DNA of 64,000 bases from Massilia sp. Root351 (GTDB taxonomy: Bacteria > Pseudomonadota > Gammaproteobacteria > Burkholderiales > Burkholderiaceae_D): contig NZ_LMDJ01000031.1 in the NCBI RefSeq assembly GCF_001425045.1, positions 529,232-593,231 on the forward strand, given 5' to 3'. Below the pieces are notes generated by a model, which saw nothing but the letters and a program-made list of their open reading frames with translations, was not told the origin of the DNA and did not search any database. Of the stretch, positions 61,761 through 64,000 are shown in pieces (position 1 is the first letter of the stretch; each line of letters starts with the position of its first letter). The position numbers and the translations under genes were made by a program.

Positions 61761-62009
61761 ATGTTCCACATTGATGAAAAGGGGCGCCCACCGCGTCCCG
61801 TTTGCGCGTTGCTGGCTGGTGTGAGGGCCGACCCGTCGCACGCGAAGAAGCCCAACTCGCGGCGCAGCGCCGTCGCGCTGGACCGGTGGCGCGCACGCGG
61901 CGACGCGTTCGTTGCCAGCAAAGCCGTCCTGCTGACCGCGCCCGCGCCTGGCGCCCTGGGCGTGTTGATCGGGCGCCTGCTGTCGTGTGCCTGGGGGATG
62001 TTGTCATGA
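61761..62009 (+). CDS. small basic hypothetical protein
   Basis: An 82-residue basic protein (SHAKKPNSRRSAVALDRWRA) with a hydrophobic C terminus. AGGAGAGG lies before the ATG, and its stop overlaps the next start (ATGA). Unknown. Confidence 0.55.
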   Translation: MFHIDEKGRPPRPVCALLAGVRADPSHAKKPNSRRSAVALDRWRARGDAFVASKAVLLTAPAPGALGVLIGRLLSCAWGMLS

Positions 62010-62215
62010 GGTCGGTCGTGTACGGCGGCTGCGTCGAGCCCGAGGGCTACGCGCTGGAGGACGTGGCGTACGAAGACGTCTGTCCGGCGTGCGGCCAGCC
62101 CGGCGCGCGCTACCGCCGCTGGGAAACGGCCGACGGTGCCATCAACCAGCACTGGGAGGTCAGCTGTCGCGCCTGTGGCCATGAGGACGGTGACATGTTC
62201 CGGGGCCAGCCGTAG
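62006..62215 (+). CDS. small zinc-ribbon protein
   Basis: 69 residues, translationally coupled to the preceding gene. Two CxxC knuckles (VCPACGQPGARY and VSCRACGHEDGD) 26 residues apart form a zinc ribbon. It probably binds nucleic acid or acts as an adaptor; role unknown. Confidence 0.7.
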   Translation: MRSVVYGGCVEPEGYALEDVAYEDVCPACGQPGARYRRWETADGAINQHWEVSCRACGHEDGDMFRGQP

Positions 62216-62356
62216 GCGCGTCGTATGACGCACGGGCCAGCGGCGGTGCGGCTGACGCCGTCGTGGGAGTGAAGAGGAAGAACTGTGTGTTGAACCGGCG
62301 GGGCATCGATGTCCCGCGAGGGCCTGGTGCCGCGCCATATTCTTTTGGAGGTCACC

Positions 62357-62809
62357 ATGAGCAAGGAATGGGAAGATCTGCCCGGGCGCAGTGTGCGCCG
62401 CATGGGCCGCGAGGAGGAACGGGTGTGGGCGGAGTTTTACCGGGCAGCCGGTGATCCGGCCGTCGCGGCCGAACTGATCGCGCATATGGACCAGGACGAG
62501 CAGGCCAGGCGGCAGCATTCCGGCCTGTACCTGCGCTGCCGGCAGTCGCTGCGGCGGGAAAAAGAACGGCGCCAGCGGGCGCAGGCGGCAGGCAAGGCAC
62601 TACGTAAGCTGGCGTGGGCGTTGCTTGGCAAGCCGCTCGCCGCGTTCCTGCGCGCAGGGCGGTTCTGTTGCGACGCCGGTGCGGCGCTGTTTGGTTTGCG
62701 GGACGAGCCTGCGGCCGGCCAGCTGCGCAAGCTCGGCAAGCGCGCCGCGCCTGCGGTGCCGACGGCGCCGGCGGAAGCGAAGGCGCAGGCCGGCTCAGAC
62801 GGCCGCTAG
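62357..62809 (+). CDS. hypothetical protein, helical and basic
   Basis: 150 residues from the ATG at 62357, with TTGGAGGT upstream. A charged helical N-terminal part (EEERVWAEFYRAAGDPAVAA), an arginine-rich middle, and an Ala/Pro tail. The 3' end overlaps the convergent gene at 62795 by 15 bases. Unknown. Confidence 0.6.
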   Translation: MSKEWEDLPGRSVRRMGREEERVWAEFYRAAGDPAVAAELIAHMDQDEQARRQHSGLYLRCRQSLRREKERRQRAQAAGKALRKLAWALLGKPLAAFLRAGRFCCDAGAALFGLRDEPAAGQLRKLGKRAAPAVPTAPAEAKAQAGSDGR

Positions 62810-63025
62810 CTGGTGCCCCTCCAGGCACCCGAGGTAGGCATCGTCGATCAGGCGGTGCAATTCCCGGGTGGCCCTGGAGGTGCCCCAGTAGTGGCGCTTG
62901 CACTTGTTGATGTAGCGGTGCAGATCGTCGAGACGCCGGATCGGGCCAGGTTCGAAGCCGGTGATGTGGGTCAGGTAGTCGATCTCGACCTGGGTCAGGC
63001 GGATATGGGGTCCTAGTCGCAGCAT
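62795..63025 (-). CDS. small hypothetical protein
   Basis: A 76-residue helical protein (RLTQVEIDYLTHITGFEPGP, then LHRYINKCKRHYWGTSRAT). Coherent protein sequence, weak ribosome-binding site, convergent with its neighbour. It looks like a small DNA-binding or adaptor protein but is not recognised. Confidence 0.55.
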   Translation of the reverse strand: MLRLGPHIRLTQVEIDYLTHITGFEPGPIRRLDDLHRYINKCKRHYWGTSRATRELHRLIDDAYLGCLEGHQLAAV

Positions 63026-63195
63026 GGATCTTGGCCGTGGCGTGAGCAGTTGATGGAAATGCGGTGCAGGCGCGCTTGCGCGAGCCCGGTTCGCTGGTAA
63101 CCATGGTAGGCATGGATTCCGGCGTGTTCAACCAAGGCGAACGGGGATCGGCGTTTTTGCCGCGAACAGGTAATCATGCGAGGAGGGAGGTCATC

Positions 63196-63477
63196 ATGAA
63201 ACGCATGGAATGGCAGCCACAACACGATAGGGCGTGCGCGCAAATCGACGCGCTGTGCGCACCGCTGTTGGCGTGGCTGGAGGAGCTAAGGCCGGGCAGG
63301 CGGCTGCGGGCGCGGGACGGTACGCCGTTCATCCGCACCAACCGCACCTGCATCTGCTTTTGCAATCTGAAGGATGGTTCCTTGTGCTCGGCCAGGGATA
63401 TTTGCCGCGACTATGGCGGCGTGGCCTGGGACGAGCTGAAAGTGAAGGAAGGAGCGGAACATGACGAGTATCGGTAG
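63196..63477 (+). CDS. small cysteine-containing hypothetical protein
   Basis: 93 residues; GGAGGGAGG before the ATG at 63196. The centre has RTNRTCICFCNLKDGSLC and then ARDICRDYGGV: five closely spaced cysteines that might bind metal. It overlaps the next gene by 17 bases. Confidence 0.6.
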   Translation: MKRMEWQPQHDRACAQIDALCAPLLAWLEELRPGRRLRARDGTPFIRTNRTCICFCNLKDGSLCSARDICRDYGGVAWDELKVKEGAEHDEYR

Positions 63478-63814
63478 TGGAGGCGAGCCACGCTCACGCG
63501 CCTTGTGCGGCGGTGCGCCGGAAGACGAGGCCGTCCCGGGGCAGGCCGAGTGGGTCGCGCTGGAGCAGTGGCGTGCAAGCTGGCGGCCGGAGGTCGATCT
63601 GTTGGGTGGCTCCGAAGAGCTGGGCGCCTTGTTCCGGCGTGCGATGCGGCAGGGGTACGCCGCATATGTGGCTGGAGCCAGGGTGATGCCGGCGCTGTTC
63701 TCGCTGGATAGTTCGTTGGCAGCGATGTGGCAGCAAGGTTTCGCCGACGCGCGGGTGGATGCGGCGATCGGCGCCGTGTGCCGGCCAGCGTGTGACGTGG
63801 CGCGGCGTACGTAG
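63461..63814 (+). CDS. hypothetical protein
   Basis: 117 residues, starting within the end of the preceding gene with GGAG six bases before the ATG. The helical part (FRRAMRQGYAAYVAGARVMP) has no recognised domain. Coupled to its upstream neighbour. Confidence 0.6.
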   Translation: MTSIGSGGEPRSRALCGGAPEDEAVPGQAEWVALEQWRASWRPEVDLLGGSEELGALFRRAMRQGYAAYVAGARVMPALFSLDSSLAAMWQQGFADARVDAAIGAVCRPACDVARRT

Positions 63815-63824
63815 GACGGAGAAC

Positions 63825-63941
63825 ATGATGCGAAAGGAAAGGGGCGGCGCGGTACGGCCGCCTCTTGCATCACCGGCCATGTTATCGGTGTTGGGGCCGC
63901 CGTGGTGGCGGCGCCAAGATACTGACCAGATGCGCTGTTAG
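63825..63941 (+). CDS. possible 38-residue peptide
   Basis: ATG at 63825 preceded by GGACGGAG, ten bases after the upstream stop. Begins MMRKERGGAVRPPL. It may be the last gene of the small operon or chance. Confidence 0.35.
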   Translation: MMRKERGGAVRPPLASPAMLSVLGPPWWRRQDTDQMRC

Positions 63942-64000
63942 CATCAATCAGGCGCGCGCCGCGGCCAATTCAACGCACGAGAAACTGATTCTTATCTTTA

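Noticed and set aside
1..64000. CRISPR arrays, tRNA or rRNA genes
   Set aside because: No regularly spaced short direct repeats, and no tRNA cloverleaf or rRNA stretch, were recognised while reading; a dedicated search was not possible.

Overview
The window is high-GC DNA with betaproteobacterial coding style, most like the Massilia/Duganella/Janthinobacterium group (Oxalobacteraceae). Evidence for this is an ImuA-ImuB-DnaE2 mutasome with a SRAP partner, an F-type conjugation locus, an IS407-like IS3 element, a PAS-type chemoreceptor and an RHS toxin. It reads as a mobile or genomic-island region. This is inferred from reading the sequence; no searches were run.

Layout. 1-4.0 kb and 10.9-15.7 kb hold lower-GC single genes of unrelated type: HEPN-like proteins, a ScoMcrA-N/HNH nuclease, an MltR-like protein, an FRG-domain protein, a DUF4145-like protein and a DUF262-like/HNH protein. 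Each gene or gene pair is preceded, in its own orientation, by a copy of the same small intergenic repeat, so the region looks like a cassette array. The two arms point away from a central block at 4.1-10.5 kb, which is an SOS mutagenesis operon (imuA, imuB, dnaE2, then a SRAP gene) with a textbook LexA box in front of imuA.

16.0-35.4 kb is a nearly gap-free F-type (MPF-F) type IV secretion operon: lytic transglycosylase, OmpA-like lipoprotein, pilin, traL, E, K, B, dsbC, traV, traC, trbI, S26 peptidase, traW, U, trbC, traN, a small periplasmic protein, traF, traH, traG. The pilus and channel genes are present, but no relaxase or TraD-type coupling protein is seen in this window. It is followed by a small reverse-strand membrane protein, a secreted protein, an S49 peptidase, a PD-(D/E)XK-like nuclease and a ParM/StbB-type partition pair (to 39.6 kb). 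A tyrosine recombinase overlaps an Mrr-type nuclease at 40.9-42.6 kb.

42.6-56 kb is a scrapyard. An IS3-family element has beheaded an RHS/polymorphic toxin gene, whose C-terminal toxin and putative immunity genes survive. Two truncated Mrr copies, a 5'-truncated RND pump joined to an unrelated gene fragment, an intact TolC-like gene, a chemoreceptor, a frameshifted cation-diffusion transporter and an IS21 istA stub follow. 56-64 kb carries many small genes with strong ribosome-binding sites (two DUF2158-like proteins, a zinc-ribbon protein and others) and one large trypsin-like protease/endonuclease I fusion.
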